This document shows, piece by piece, positions 16,601 to 25,802 of a stretch of 64,000 bases of DNA. The stretch lies in the NCBI GenBank assembly GCA_963755395.1, contig CAVWJJ010000002.1, forward strand, positions 682,001-746,000, written 5' to 3'. A program made the translations under genes and the position numbers. Position 1 is the first letter of the stretch. Every line of letters begins with the position of its first letter. The notes under the pieces are model-generated. The model saw nothing but the letters and a program-made list of their open reading frames with translations. It was not told where the DNA came from and did not search any database. Origin of the DNA: DAHVFK01 sp963755395. GTDB taxonomy: Bacteria; Pseudomonadota; Gammaproteobacteria; Burkholderiales; SG8-39.

Positions 16601-19198
16601 CGTGGGCGAGGCATGTTTCGGAGGGCCGCGAGCTGGTACGTCGCGCCTTCGACGCCGCGAATACGAATTGGTGACCTTACATTTGCGGCCTATAGTTGCA
16701 ACCAGCTGATCACGAACCTACTTGCCAGCGGTGATCCGCTCGGTGATGTCGAGCGCGAGGCCGAAGCCGGGCTCGACTTCGCACGTCGGACGCGGTTTGG
16801 CATGGTGATTGACCGCGCCACCACCCAGTTCAGGCTCATCCGGACCCTCCGCGGCCTGACCCCCGAGTTCGCCTCCTTCAACGATACAGAGTTCGACGAG
16901 GGCCGATTCGAGAAGCATCTGGAGGAAGGGCCGCGCCTGGCGATCGCCGCCTGCTGGTACTGGATCCGCAAGCTTCAGGCGCGCTTCTTCGCGGGCGACT
17001 ACGCTTCCGCCATCGCGGCGGCTGCGAATGCCGAACGGCTTCTCTGGACGTCGCCGTCATTCTTCGAGGTGGCAGAGTACCATCTCTACGCTGCGCTAAC
17101 GCGGGCTACGCTGTGCGATGCGGCGTCCGCCGCGGAACGTACCAAGCACCTGGAGGCATTGGCCGCCCACCATCGCCAACTCCAGGAGTGGGCCGAGAAC
17201 TGCCCGGAGACGTTTGCGAACCGCGCGGCACTGGTCGCTGCCGAGATCGCGCGCCTCGAAGGCCGCGAATTCGATGCCGAGCGACTTTACGAGCAGGCTA
17301 TCCGCTCGGCCGACACGAACGAATTTGGCCACAATAAGGCGCTCGCTAACGAAATCGCCGCACGCTTCTACGCGGCGCATGGCTTCGAAAAGATTGCCCA
17401 CGTGTACTTGCAGGAAGCCCGGCATGGCTATCTCCGCTGGGGCGCCGATGGCAAGGTGCGGCAGCTCGATCTGCTGTACCCGCATCTGGCCGCAGCGCAG
17501 GGGCAACGTCCTGCCGCGATCGGCGGGTCCGCGCTCCGGCACCTGGACGCAGCGAGCGTCGCAAAGGCTTCCCGGGCATTGTCGGGCGAGATGGTCCTGC
17601 CCAGGCTCATCGAGCAGCTCGTGCGAATCGCAATGGAGCATGCCGGGGCGGAGCGGGGCCTGCTCATCCTGGTTCGGGATGGCGAGCCTCGTATCGAAGC
17701 CGAAGCGTCCACCGGCCCGGACGGCATCAAGGTGGCCGTTCGCCAGGCGCCGGTTACGGTCTCCGATCTTCCCCGATCCGCGCTGCATTACGTGCTCCGC
17801 ACGCAGGAGGACGTGCTTCTGCATGACGCCTTGGCGGACAGCGAGTATTCAAAGGACGAATATGTACGGCAGAAATGCGCGAGGTCCGTCCTTTGCCTGC
17901 CCATCGTCAAGCAGGGAAAACTGGTCGGCGCACTTTACCTGGAGAACAATCTGGCGCCGCTCGTCTTCACGCCGGACCGGGTCGCCGTGCTGCAGCTGCT
18001 CGCTTCGCAAGCCGCGATTTCGCTGGAGAACGCCAGCCTCTATTCCGACCTGCAACTGCAGGCCGGGCTGTTGCAGCGTCTTCCGGTATCCGCCTGGACG
18101 CTGAATCCGGACGGGACGCCGGATTTCGTGAATCAGGTGTGGCTTGACCTCTCCGGTCAGACCCTCGATTACATCCGTTCACGTCCCGAGGCCTGGATGA
18201 CGGCGATCCATCCGGAGGATCGCGAAGCGGCAGCGACGGCCTTCTGGAAGGGAGTTCGCACAGGACAGGGCTTCGCGTTCGAAACGCGGACGCTGCGCGC
18301 GCGGGACCAGACCTATCGCTGGCATCTCCAGCAGGCCGTGGTCCTGCACGATGCAGACGGAAAAGTCCTGAAATTCGTCGGAACGACGACCGACATCGAC
18401 GACCAGAAGCGCGCCGAGCAAGGCGCGCGCGACAGCGAGCGCCGGTACCACGAAATCCAGTTGCAGCTGGCGCACGCAAACCGGGTCGAGACGATGGGGC
18501 ACCTGTCGGCGTCGATCGCCCACGAGCTGAATCAGCCGCTGTCGGGCGCGGTCGTGAGCGCCGAGACCGCCTTGCTGTGGCTGTCGGGCGATCAGCCGGA
18601 CATAGCGGAAGCTCAGAAGGCGGTCACCCGCGTCGTTCGAGACAGCAAGCGCGCCAGCGAGGTCTTCCAGGGGATTCGGGCGCTCGTCAAGAAGGCGCCT
18701 CCGCAGAAGGAGCGCCTCGACATCAACGAGGTGATTCGCGACATCATCGGGCTGACCCGCGCCGAAGCCGCCAGGAACCACGTGCGGGTCAAGACCCGGC
18801 TCGAGGAAGCACTGCCTGCCGTGAAGTGCGACCGCGTCCATTTGCAGCAGGTGACGCTCAACCTGATCATGAACGCTCTCGACGCCCTCAAGGGCTGCGA
18901 CAGCGGGGCGCGCGATATCCTGATCAGTACCGCCGAGTCCGCCTCGGGCGAGGTGCAGGTCTGCGTGCAGGATTCGGGACCCGGCATCGAGGAGACGGAC
19001 GCCGAGCGCATCTTCGAAGCCTTCTACACGACCAAGCCCCACGGTCTCGGAATGGGACTTTCCATCTGCCGTTCCATCATCGAGTCGCATGGCGGAAGAC
19101 TCTGGGCGGCTGCAGGCGCGAGCCGCGGAGCGACATTCCAGTTCACGGTGCCCGTCGACGGCGGACGGCCTGTCCCGAATTCGTCGCGGACACACTAG
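13636..19198 (+). CDS. Giant pseudokinase-ATPase-GAF-PAS-histidine kinase (one frameshift)
   Basis: About 1850 residues when the break at 16660-16665 (one extra T in AATTGG) is closed. Domain order: Ser/Thr kinase-like domain (1-265) with the catalytic loop HKDIKPANVLVN but GFG in place of DFG; an AAA/STAND-type ATPase (about 300-700, Walker A GYSGIGKS); a long helical repeat region (700-1300); GAF (about 1310-1470); PAS (about 1480-1600); and a histidine kinase core with IAHELNQPLSG as the H-box and DSGPGIEE plus GLGMGLSI in the ATPase domain. This is the trifunctional kinase/ATP-binding/histidine kinase family known from proteobacteria and cyanobacteria, whose signals are mostly unknown. 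The kinase half may be a scaffold because the Mg-binding Asp is absent. Confidence 0.88.
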
Positions 19199-19325
19199 TT
19201 GGTACTCAAGCCCCATGCTGACGCCAAACTGTCGCCGCCTTGACGCTGAGCGTCCCGCGCTCCATTCTCAGAGGCACGAGCCGGGTCGCAACCGCCACCG
19301 GTGCCGATGACGTAGGGGGTTGGTC

Positions 19326-19982
19326 ATGCCGAAATCCGCCGCGCCAATCCCCTTCGCGGGGTCCCGTCTCGTCAGGCACAGGCACGTCTGCGCATTCTTC
19401 AACAGCGCGGACGAGGAGTATCGCGTGCTCCTGCCCTTCATCCGTGACGGATTCGCGTGCGGCGACAAGGCCGTCCACGTCGTGAGCGACGCGGACCGGG
19501 ACGAGCATCTCCGACGCCTGGGCGGCGCCGGAGTGGATGCCGCGGCAGCCATGCGGAGCGGCCAGCTCGAAATCCGCAACAATGTCGAGGCGTATCTTCG
19601 CGATGGCCGGTTCGACGCGGACCTCATGCTGGAGACTTTCGAGCGCCTCGCGAGCGGCAATGGTCCGGGAGGCTTTCCGCTCAGCCGCATCGTCTGTCAC
19701 ATGGACTGGGCCGCCGTCGACGGTTCTCATATCGAGGCTCTCGTGGAGTTCGAATCCCGGGTGAACGAGGTCTGGCAACGGCACGACGACGCGGTGATCT
19801 GCGTGTACGACCTGGCCCGGTTCGGCGGCGCGACCGTGATCGACATGATGCGCACTCATCCACTGATCCTGGTCGGCGGCCTGGTGCACGAGAATCCGTT
19901 CTACGAACCGCCCGAGCAGTTCCTGCGCGGCTACCGCCAGCGGCTGGCCGGTCGTGCCCGGGACCTCGGGCCGCCGCCGTGA
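19326..19982 (+). CDS. MEDS-domain (DcmR-like) sensory protein
   Basis: 218 residues. The sequence HRHVCAFFNSADEEYRVLLP opens a MEDS (methanogen/methylotroph DcmR sensory) domain, a ligand-sensing fold distantly related to RecA-type ATPases and found next to, or fused to, histidine kinases. The end keeps family features (VICVYDLARFGG, then MRTHPLILVGG). AGGGGG 6 bases before the ATG at 19326 supports the start. The stop overlaps the GTG start of the next histidine kinase (GTGA), so sensor and kinase should be made in equal amounts and may form a complex (inference). Confidence 0.85.
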   Translation: MPKSAAPIPFAGSRLVRHRHVCAFFNSADEEYRVLLPFIRDGFACGDKAVHVVSDADRDEHLRRLGGAGVDAAAAMRSGQLEIRNNVEAYLRDGRFDADLMLETFERLASGNGPGGFPLSRIVCHMDWAAVDGSHIEALVEFESRVNEVWQRHDDAVICVYDLARFGGATVIDMMRTHPLILVGGLVHENPFYEPPEQFLRGYRQRLAGRARDLGPPP

Positions 19983-21697
19983 CTCCCGGCCTGGCTCGGC
20001 ACACCGACGAGGCGAGCGAGCTGCGTCGCTGCCTTGGGGACCTGGCCGGCATACTGGCCTTATCCGGCACCTGGCGCGGAGCCGAGGCGATCGAGATCGG
20101 AGGCCGCCTGCTGGAGGCGCTGACGAGCACCCTCCAGGTCGAATTCGCGTTCATCCGGCTGAACGCGGCGGCATGCCAGGAGACGCTGGAACTGTTCCGC
20201 GCGCGAGACGGCGCCGAATCGGCGACGCCGCCGACGGCCCTCGGATCGACCCTGGACGCCTGGCTGGCCGGGGATTCCCTGCAGCGCGCCGCGGCTTTGC
20301 CGATGCCGGAGACGGAAATCGTGCTGGCCCCGTTCGCGCTGGACGCACGCGGGGCGTTCGGCGTGCTCGCCGTGGGTTCGCGGCAGCGCGACTTCCCCAC
20401 GCAGGTCGACCGCCTGCTCCTTTCCGTAGCCGCGAACCAGGCGGCGATCAGCCTAAGGGAATCGGCGCTCCTCGCGGAGCAGAGGCGGCTCGCCCGGGAG
20501 CTCGACCGGCGCGTCGCGCAGCGCACCGCGGAGCTCGAGGCGACAAACGCGGAGCTGAGGAACGAGGTGGCGGAACGCAAGCGGGCCGAGGAAGCGCTGC
20601 GGCGAAGCGAGGCGTTCCTGGCGGAGGCGCAGCGCCTGAGCCTGACCGGGAGCTTTGCCTGGCGCACGGCGTCCGACGAGATCACGTGGTCGGCCGAGTT
20701 GTATCGCCTGTTCGCGCTGGAGCCGGAGGCGCCCGTCACTTTGGAGCGGATCTACGCGCGCACGCACCCGGACGATTGCCGGGTGCTCGCGGAGGTGCTC
20801 AGCCAGGCACGGCGCGACGGCGCGAATTTCGATTACGAGCAGCGGCTCCTGCTCCCCGACGGGACGCTCAAGCACATCCGCGTGGTCGCGGTCGCCACCC
20901 GGAACCCGCATGGAGAGCTCGAGTACATCGGCGCGGTGCAGGACGTCACCGAGCAGCGTCGTTCGGAGGCGGCGCTGGACCGCGCGCGGTCGGAGCTCGC
21001 GCGCGTCGCCCGGGCGACGAGCCTCGGCGCGCTGGCGGCGTCGATCGCGCACGAGGTGAATCAGCCGCTGTCGGGCATCGTGATCAACGCCAGCGCCGGT
21101 CTTCGCATGCTGGCCGCCGACCCGCCGGATTTCGACGGGGCCCGCGACGCGGCGCGGCGCACGATCCGCGACGGGCAACGCGCCTCTGAGGTCGTCAGCC
21201 GTCTTCGAGGCCTCTTCGTCCACAAGGAGCTCGCGGCCGAGCCGCTGGACCTGAACGAGGTCGTCCGCGAGGTGCTGGCGCTCTCGGCAGGAGAGACGCA
21301 GCGCAGCCGCATCCTGGTCCGCCTGGAGCTGACGGAGCCGCTTCCGCTCGTGCTCGGCGACCGCGTCCAGCTGCAGCAAGTGATCCTCAATCTCCTGCTG
21401 AACGCGCGCGACGCGATGGACACCGTGCAGGACCGGCCAAGGCAGGTCGTTCTGCGCACCGGACTCGAGGGCGGGCACCAGGTGCTGCTCGCGGTGGAGG
21501 ATTCGGGCGTCGGACTCGGCGGGCAGGATCCGGACCAGCTCTTCGAAGCATTTCGCACGACCAAGCCCGGGGGGATGGGAATCGGCCTGTCTGTCAGTCG
21601 TTCGATCATCGAGCGGCATCGAGGTCAGGTCTGGGCGGAGGCGAACCCGGCCGCCGGCGCCATCTTCTGCTTCACGATTCCGGCGCACGCCGTCTGA
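19979..21697 (+). CDS. GAF-PAS sensor histidine kinase coupled to the MEDS protein
   Basis: 572 residues from a GTG start that overlaps the previous stop. Order: GAF-like domain (residues 30-165), a long coiled coil (170-215, LDRRVAQRTAELEATNAELR), PAS (225-330), the H-box IAHEVNQPLSG (about 355) and an ATPase domain with NLLLNARDAM and GGMGIGLSVSRS. No membrane segment, so cytoplasmic. H-box and ATPase closely match the end of the giant kinase upstream, suggesting both talk to the same FixJ-like receiver pool. No partner with a DNA-binding domain is encoded next to it. Confidence 0.9.
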   Translation: MTPGLARHTDEASELRRCLGDLAGILALSGTWRGAEAIEIGGRLLEALTSTLQVEFAFIRLNAAACQETLELFRARDGAESATPPTALGSTLDAWLAGDSLQRAAALPMPETEIVLAPFALDARGAFGVLAVGSRQRDFPTQVDRLLLSVAANQAAISLRESALLAEQRRLARELDRRVAQRTAELEATNAELRNEVAERKRAEEALRRSEAFLAEAQRLSLTGSFAWRTASDEITWSAELYRLFALEPEAPVTLERIYARTHPDDCRVLAEVLSQARRDGANFDYEQRLLLPDGTLKHIRVVAVATRNPHGELEYIGAVQDVTEQRRSEAALDRARSELARVARATSLGALAASIAHEVNQPLSGIVINASAGLRMLAADPPDFDGARDAARRTIRDGQRASEVVSRLRGLFVHKELAAEPLDLNEVVREVLALSAGETQRSRILVRLELTEPLPLVLGDRVQLQQVILNLLLNARDAMDTVQDRPRQVVLRTGLEGGHQVLLAVEDSGVGLGGQDPDQLFEAFRTTKPGGMGIGLSVSRSIIERHRGQVWAEANPAAGAIFCFTIPAHAV

Positions 21698-21717
21698 CGC
21701 GAGGCCGACAAGGACGG
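21698..21717 (+). repeat. 20-base direct repeat, copy 1
   Basis: CGCGAGGCCGACAAGGACGG starts 1 base after the histidine kinase stop and is repeated exactly at 22423-22442 inside the next but one gene, where it encodes READKDG. The flanks are similar too (CGTC-G- precedes both). Confidence 0.6.
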
Positions 21718-21732
21718 GAAAGCGGGTGACCC

Positions 21733-22236
21733 GTGGCGGCGCCTGCAGACATGACCAGTGATGGTAGCGTGGACGATCTTCTGAACGAACTGGCGCGCGC
21801 GCTGCGCGAATTGCATCGCGCGATCATCGAAAGCGAGCGCCGCGCTTACGAGAGCGGGATCGGGGCGCTCGTAAGCCCCGGGGACTTTCTGCACCTGCTG
21901 GTGACGGATGGGCGCTTCGCCTGGTTGCGCGCGCTGTCCGAGCTGATGGTCGATCTCGACGTGTTTCTCGAAGCCGATCCATCGCCGACCGAAGACGAGG
22001 CCGCGGCGGTCCGGGCCGAGGTCGAACGGCTGATTTCGGCGCCCGCTGCTCCCGATGTCGCCGGCGATTTCGCGAAGCGCTATCTGCCGCTCATTGCCGC
22101 AGATCCCCACGTCGCCATGGCGCACGCGCGGGTGAAGCAGGCCGTTCGGGACCTGCCTGCGGCCGGCGCGGTGGACGAAGCCAAGGTGCTGCACGATCGG
22201 CACCGCTGGGCGGAGATGCGAAGGCATCGCCGATAG
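21733..22236 (+). CDS. Conserved-looking helical protein of unknown function
   Basis: About 167 residues, GTG start at 21733 or ATG at 21751 (neither ribosome site is strong; GGGAAAGCGGG precedes the GTG). It is predicted all-helical and acidic, with LLNELARALRELHRAIIESERR and FLHLLVTDGRFAWLRALSELMV. No signal peptide or membrane helix. I do not recognise a family. It follows the histidine kinase by 35 bases and may belong to the same operon. Confidence 0.6.
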   Translation: MAAPADMTSDGSVDDLLNELARALRELHRAIIESERRAYESGIGALVSPGDFLHLLVTDGRFAWLRALSELMVDLDVFLEADPSPTEDEAAAVRAEVERLISAPAAPDVAGDFAKRYLPLIAADPHVAMAHARVKQAVRDLPAAGAVDEAKVLHDRHRWAEMRRHRR

Positions 22237-22272
22237 CCGGGAGGGCGTATTGGCGATGACCTGACGGCTGCG

Positions 22273-22294
22273 ATATCGCACTTTGGTATCGATT
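22273..22294 (+). promoter_or_regulatory. Motif copy D (CACTTTGGTATCG)
   Basis: ATATCGCACTTTGGTATCGATT, in the gap before the gene starting at 22366. It matches copy A over ATCGCAC-TTGGTATCG with one change. Its position about 75 bases before a start fits a promoter-proximal site. Confidence 0.5.
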
Positions 22295-22365
22295 CCGCAC
22301 GCGGCATGAAGATTCGACAAACGTCACGGAATTCTTGAAATACCGAGGAAACGGGCGATGCGAGC

Positions 22366-22974
22366 ATGCAACCCATGGTTGGATGCATTGAAACCGTTGC
22401 CCAAGCACTGCATGCCGTCAGGCGCGAGGCCGACAAGGACGGATCGCCGGCGACGATCGAGCCCGGAATCTGGTTCGTCTGTTTCGTGCCCGGAATCACG
22501 AAGCAGTGGTGGCATCCGTTCGTGCACAAGACGCACAAACACGTGTTCGCGATGCGGCCCGAGCGCGATGGCAGGTGGACCCTGTTCGAACCCTGGTGGC
22601 ATCGGCTGCTTGCCGCCTCGCTCAGCCCGGAGCAGGCGCGCAAGTTCCTGCTCTGGGCGGCCGCGGGGGACGTGGTGGCGGTGCGCGAACACGTTCCCGG
22701 CAGTGGCAGCCAGGTGCGCGGCTGGATGACCTGCGCGGGGCAGGTCTCCTATCTGCTCGGGCGTCCGTACTGCGTCTGGACGCCGCATCGCTTCTACACG
22801 CTCCTTGTGCGGGAGCTGAACGCCTGGCGCGTGGACGTGCTGGCGCTGCTGAACCTCGGCGCGGCGGAATTCTCGGCCGCGACGCAGGCGATTACCGCGC
22901 GCCTGGAGCCCGCCTTGCCGCCAGCTCGTCAGCAAGCCGCCGGCGCAGCGAGGCATAGATCGGCGGCTCGTTGA
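22366..22974 (+). CDS. Unknown Trp/His-rich protein overlapping the CLC gene
   Basis: About 202 residues, not recognised. The middle is rich in Trp, His and Cys: WFVCFVPGITKQWWHPFVHK, HKHVFAMRP, LFEPWWHRLL, then GWMTCAGQVSYLLG. The spaced Cys and His could form an enzyme active site (a papain-like arrangement is conceivable) but nothing proves it. The last 83 bases run antisense into the end of the CLC gene, and the Arg/Ala-rich tail may be read-through beyond the original end. Start choice among ATGs at 22358, 22366 and 22375 is uncertain. Confidence 0.6.
   Translation: MQPMVGCIETVAQALHAVRREADKDGSPATIEPGIWFVCFVPGITKQWWHPFVHKTHKHVFAMRPERDGRWTLFEPWWHRLLAASLSPEQARKFLLWAAAGDVVAVREHVPGSGSQVRGWMTCAGQVSYLLGRPYCVWTPHRFYTLLVRELNAWRVDVLALLNLGAAEFSAATQAITARLEPALPPARQQAAGAARHRSAAR
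22423..22442 (+). repeat. 20-base direct repeat, copy 2
   Basis: Exact copy of 21698-21717. Here it is in the coding frame of the 22366 gene and gives READKDG. The first copy would give the same peptide if translated in the matching frame, which suggests a local duplication whose upstream copy has decayed. Confidence 0.6.
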
Positions 22975-24226
22975 GCATGGCGGCGGCGAGCATCGCGCCG
23001 AAGCAGGCGACGAGCATCGGCAGCAGGGTCGCGACGGCCAGGGTCATCTCGATCACCAGCACGATCGCGGTTACCGGCGCCCGCACCACGCCGACGAAGA
23101 ACGCCGCCATGCCGACCACGGTGAAGGCCTGCGGCTCGATTCCGAGGGCCGGAAACGCGGAATGACAAAGCGAGCCGAAAAGAAAGCCGGTCAGCGCGCC
23201 GAGCGCGAGCAGGGGCGCGAACAGTCCACCGGGCGTCTTCGCGGCGTAGCAGGCGCCACCGAGAAGGAATCGCACGGCCAGGACGGCGAAGACCGCTCCG
23301 ATCGCGCCGCCGGCGTCGAGCAGATGCTGAACGATGTCGGCGCCGACGCCCACCATGCCGGGGGAGAGCCAGCCCAGCGCGCCGATCACCGCACCCACCG
23401 CGGCGGCCTTCGCCTCGACGGGCCAGCCGCTCAGCCGGTCCGACAGCGAGAGCGCGCCCATGATCAGCTTGTTGTAGAGCACGGCCAGCGCGCCGGCGAA
23501 GACGCCAAGCGCAAGGTAAAGCAGCCATGTTGCGGCGGTCGTCTCGGGCAGCGCGCCCGTCGCGGCCGCGACGTGGAACTCGGGCCCGTCTCCGAGCAGC
23601 AGCCGCGAGACGATGATCGCGGTGGACGAGGCGCCGAGCCCGGCGATGACGATGCGCGCGTCCAGGCGCCGCACCAGCTCCTCGAGGACGAACACCGCCC
23701 CCGCGATCGGCGCGTTGAACGCGACCGCGATCCCGGCGCCGGCGCCCGCCGCGATCAGGGCGTGAAGATCGGTCCAGCCGCGGCGGAACACGGTCCCGAG
23801 CAGACGGGCGCCGACCGCTCCCATCTGCACTCCGGGGCCTTCCGGCCCCAGCATCATGCCGGCGCCGAGGGACAGCGTTCCGCCGACGAACTTGACCAGC
23901 AGGATGCGCCGCAGCGGCGCGGGCGGAAGTGTGCCGCCTAGCGCGGCTTCGACCTCCGGCACGCCGCTTCCGGACGCATAGGCGGAAAACCGGCGCACCA
24001 GCCAGGCGGCCGCGGCCACCGCCGCCGCGCACGCGATCACGGCGAGCGCGAAGCCCCCATGGCGCAGGTGGTGCGCGGCGAGCAGCCATTCGGTGCGCAG
24101 CCGGGCCGCCCGTTCCAGGGTCAGCTTGAAGGCCGAAACCATGACTCCGGTCGCTGCGCCCGCGAGGACCGAGAGCAGGGCGAGCAGCAGCAGGCCGTTT
24201 TCGCGGCGAATCACTTCGGTACGCAC
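22892..24226 (-). CDS. CLC-family chloride/proton antiporter
   Basis: 444 residues, about ten hydrophobic helices. The CLC signature motifs are present: GSGVPEVEAAL (GSGIP type), LGPEGPGVQMG (gating-Glu motif, with Pro where Lys or Arg is usual), and TPGGLFAPLLALGA (GxFxP). The Glu in AGAVFVLEELVRR matches the internal proton-pathway Glu of bacterial exchangers, so exchange rather than channel activity is expected. No C-terminal CBS domains. Family members help with acid resistance and anion balance. The 3' end overlaps the convergent unknown gene by 83 bases. Confidence 0.92.
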   Translation of the reverse strand: MRTEVIRRENGLLLLALLSVLAGAATGVMVSAFKLTLERAARLRTEWLLAAHHLRHGGFALAVIACAAAVAAAAWLVRRFSAYASGSGVPEVEAALGGTLPPAPLRRILLVKFVGGTLSLGAGMMLGPEGPGVQMGAVGARLLGTVFRRGWTDLHALIAAGAGAGIAVAFNAPIAGAVFVLEELVRRLDARIVIAGLGASSTAIIVSRLLLGDGPEFHVAAATGALPETTAATWLLYLALGVFAGALAVLYNKLIMGALSLSDRLSGWPVEAKAAAVGAVIGALGWLSPGMVGVGADIVQHLLDAGGAIGAVFAVLAVRFLLGGACYAAKTPGGLFAPLLALGALTGFLFGSLCHSAFPALGIEPQAFTVVGMAAFFVGVVRAPVTAIVLVIEMTLAVATLLPMLVACFGAMLAAAMLNEPPIYASLRRRLADELAARRAPGAR

Positions 24227-24316
24227 GACTGCCTCTGTATGGGGTCGGGTGGAGCGCGTTCCGACGGACGGCCCGATGATAGCCGAGGTGCATCGCCCCG
24301 CGCTTGCGGATCCGGG

Positions 24317-25192
24317 TCAGGCCGCCCTCGACGAGGTCAGCCCGTACCAGTCGATCCGCCGCGTCGCGATCATCGCGCCCGCGAGCAGCGCAAACAGCAG
24401 CAGCGCGCCCCCGAGCAGCGAATAGTCCTCCGCCTGCAGCAGCGCGTAGAGCATCGCGTAGAGCGCGCCGAGCGCGGCGCCGAAGGCGAGCGCGGCGCGC
24501 AGGCTGCGCAGGATGTGGGCGAGGTAGGCGGTGATCAGGCCGACGCAGGCCGAGGCGGCGAGGGCGTAGGCGGTGGCGAAGGGAATGTATTCGGACAGCG
24601 CGGTCAGCAGCAGGAAGAAGATCGCGAGCGCGAGGCCGACGAGGGCGTACTGGATCGGGTGGATGGCGAGGCGGCGCAGGAGCTCGAACAGCAGGAACGC
24701 GGCGAAGGTGAGGCCGATGAACAGAAAGCCGTACTTGTAGGCGCGCGCGAGTTTCTGGTACAGGCTCGCGGGCTCGACGAAGGAGACGGCGAGGGCCTGC
24801 ATCGCCCACGCGTCGGGCGCGGCGTAGCGCGAGACGGTCCAGCGCGCGGTGAAGCCGTCGGCGCCTATCGCGTGCTGCACCGGCAGGAAGCGGCCGGTGA
24901 AGGAAGGGTGGGGCCAGACGGAGCGCATGGCGACGCTGGCGTCGGCCCCGATCGGGGCGAGGGAGAAGGCCTCCGCGCCCGCGATTTCGAGATTGAAGCT
25001 GAAAGGCCGGGCCTGCGCGCGCGCCGCGGCGAGCGTCTGGCGAGCGCCCCAGCCGTGCGCGATGCCCGCGACCGCTTCGTCGCGGCGCGCCTCGCGCTCG
25101 GCGATCAGGCCCTGGATCATGGTCACCGGCACGAACAACGCGAGCGCGAGCAGCGCGATGACGGCGGGCTTGGCGGTGATCAAGGCCTTCAT
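24317..25192 (-). CDS. creD: CreD-like inner membrane protein with shortened periplasmic domain
   Basis: 291 residues against about 450 in E. coli CreD. The N-terminal helix, the WPHPSFTGRFLP block, the multi-helix C-terminal half (HPIQYALVGLALAIFFLLLTALSEY) and the ending RRIDWYGL are clear family matches. The gap falls after WGARQTL: the GPVL.VPY region and much of the periplasmic part are absent, with no frameshift to explain it. GGGGGAAGCC before the ATG at 25192 fixes the start. CreD is tied to envelope integrity and colicin or beta-lactam responses. No creBC genes are nearby. Confidence 0.85.
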   Translation of the reverse strand: MKALITAKPAVIALLALALFVPVTMIQGLIAEREARRDEAVAGIAHGWGARQTLAAARAQARPFSFNLEIAGAEAFSLAPIGADASVAMRSVWPHPSFTGRFLPVQHAIGADGFTARWTVSRYAAPDAWAMQALAVSFVEPASLYQKLARAYKYGFLFIGLTFAAFLLFELLRRLAIHPIQYALVGLALAIFFLLLTALSEYIPFATAYALAASACVGLITAYLAHILRSLRAALAFGAALGALYAMLYALLQAEDYSLLGGALLLFALLAGAMIATRRIDWYGLTSSRAA

Positions 25193-25357
25193 GGCTTCCC
25201 CCTGGATCGGTCGGGACAAGCGTGCCCGGGCAATCTGACAAAGCCGGGGCGGATCGGGCCAGGGTGCGGGCTACAGGTGGCGATCCGATTTCGGCGCGGC
25301 AGAGTATGCCGGGGCCGAGGGCCGCTGCGTCGCGTTACGCCGCCGACGCGTTCGGAT

Positions 25358-25780
25358 TCACGATACCCAGGTCGTCGTTCCCCGGTCCAGAAGATACCGG
25401 CCCAGGGTGTCCTTGCCGATCCGATGCAGCAAGCCTCGGCCGAATCGAGGCCCCGTCTGCCAGTTGATCGCTACGGCCGAGAGGTCGTCGGCAAAGCAGA
25501 ACCATCCTTGGAACAAGTCGTAGAACATGGCGTCGACTTTCGGCGGATGCGGCGCATCGCGGTGCCTGATCCGGCACGCGCGCACGATATCCGGCGCGAT
25601 GTGCCAGGCGGCGATCGCCTTGCCTTTATCGCGCACCTGCCCGGTCCAGTTCGTCTGCTCGATGTACCCGTACCTGGGCGGCCTTTCGGTGCCGGGACTC
25701 CAGGATCCCTGCAGGTGCTCTCGCAGAGTGCGCTGGAACTCGCTCAGGACAAGCTCGAGAAGCTCGGGGGCGGGCGTCAT
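25358..25780 (-). CDS. Unknown 140-residue protein
   Basis: Not recognised. The sequence has a helical start (APELLELVLSEFQRTLREHL) and an aromatic, probably beta-rich end (FYDLFQGWFCFADDLSAVA, then GPRFGRGLLHRIG). No signal peptide or membrane segment. It follows the next unknown gene by 22 bases on the same strand, so the pair may be an operon. Compositional fit is reasonable but no motif supports function. Confidence 0.5.
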   Translation of the reverse strand: MTPAPELLELVLSEFQRTLREHLQGSWSPGTERPPRYGYIEQTNWTGQVRDKGKAIAAWHIAPDIVRACRIRHRDAPHPPKVDAMFYDLFQGWFCFADDLSAVAINWQTGPRFGRGLLHRIGKDTLGRYLLDRGTTTWVS

Positions 25781-25802
25781 CTCGCGATCGGCGCAGGCGC
25801 GC

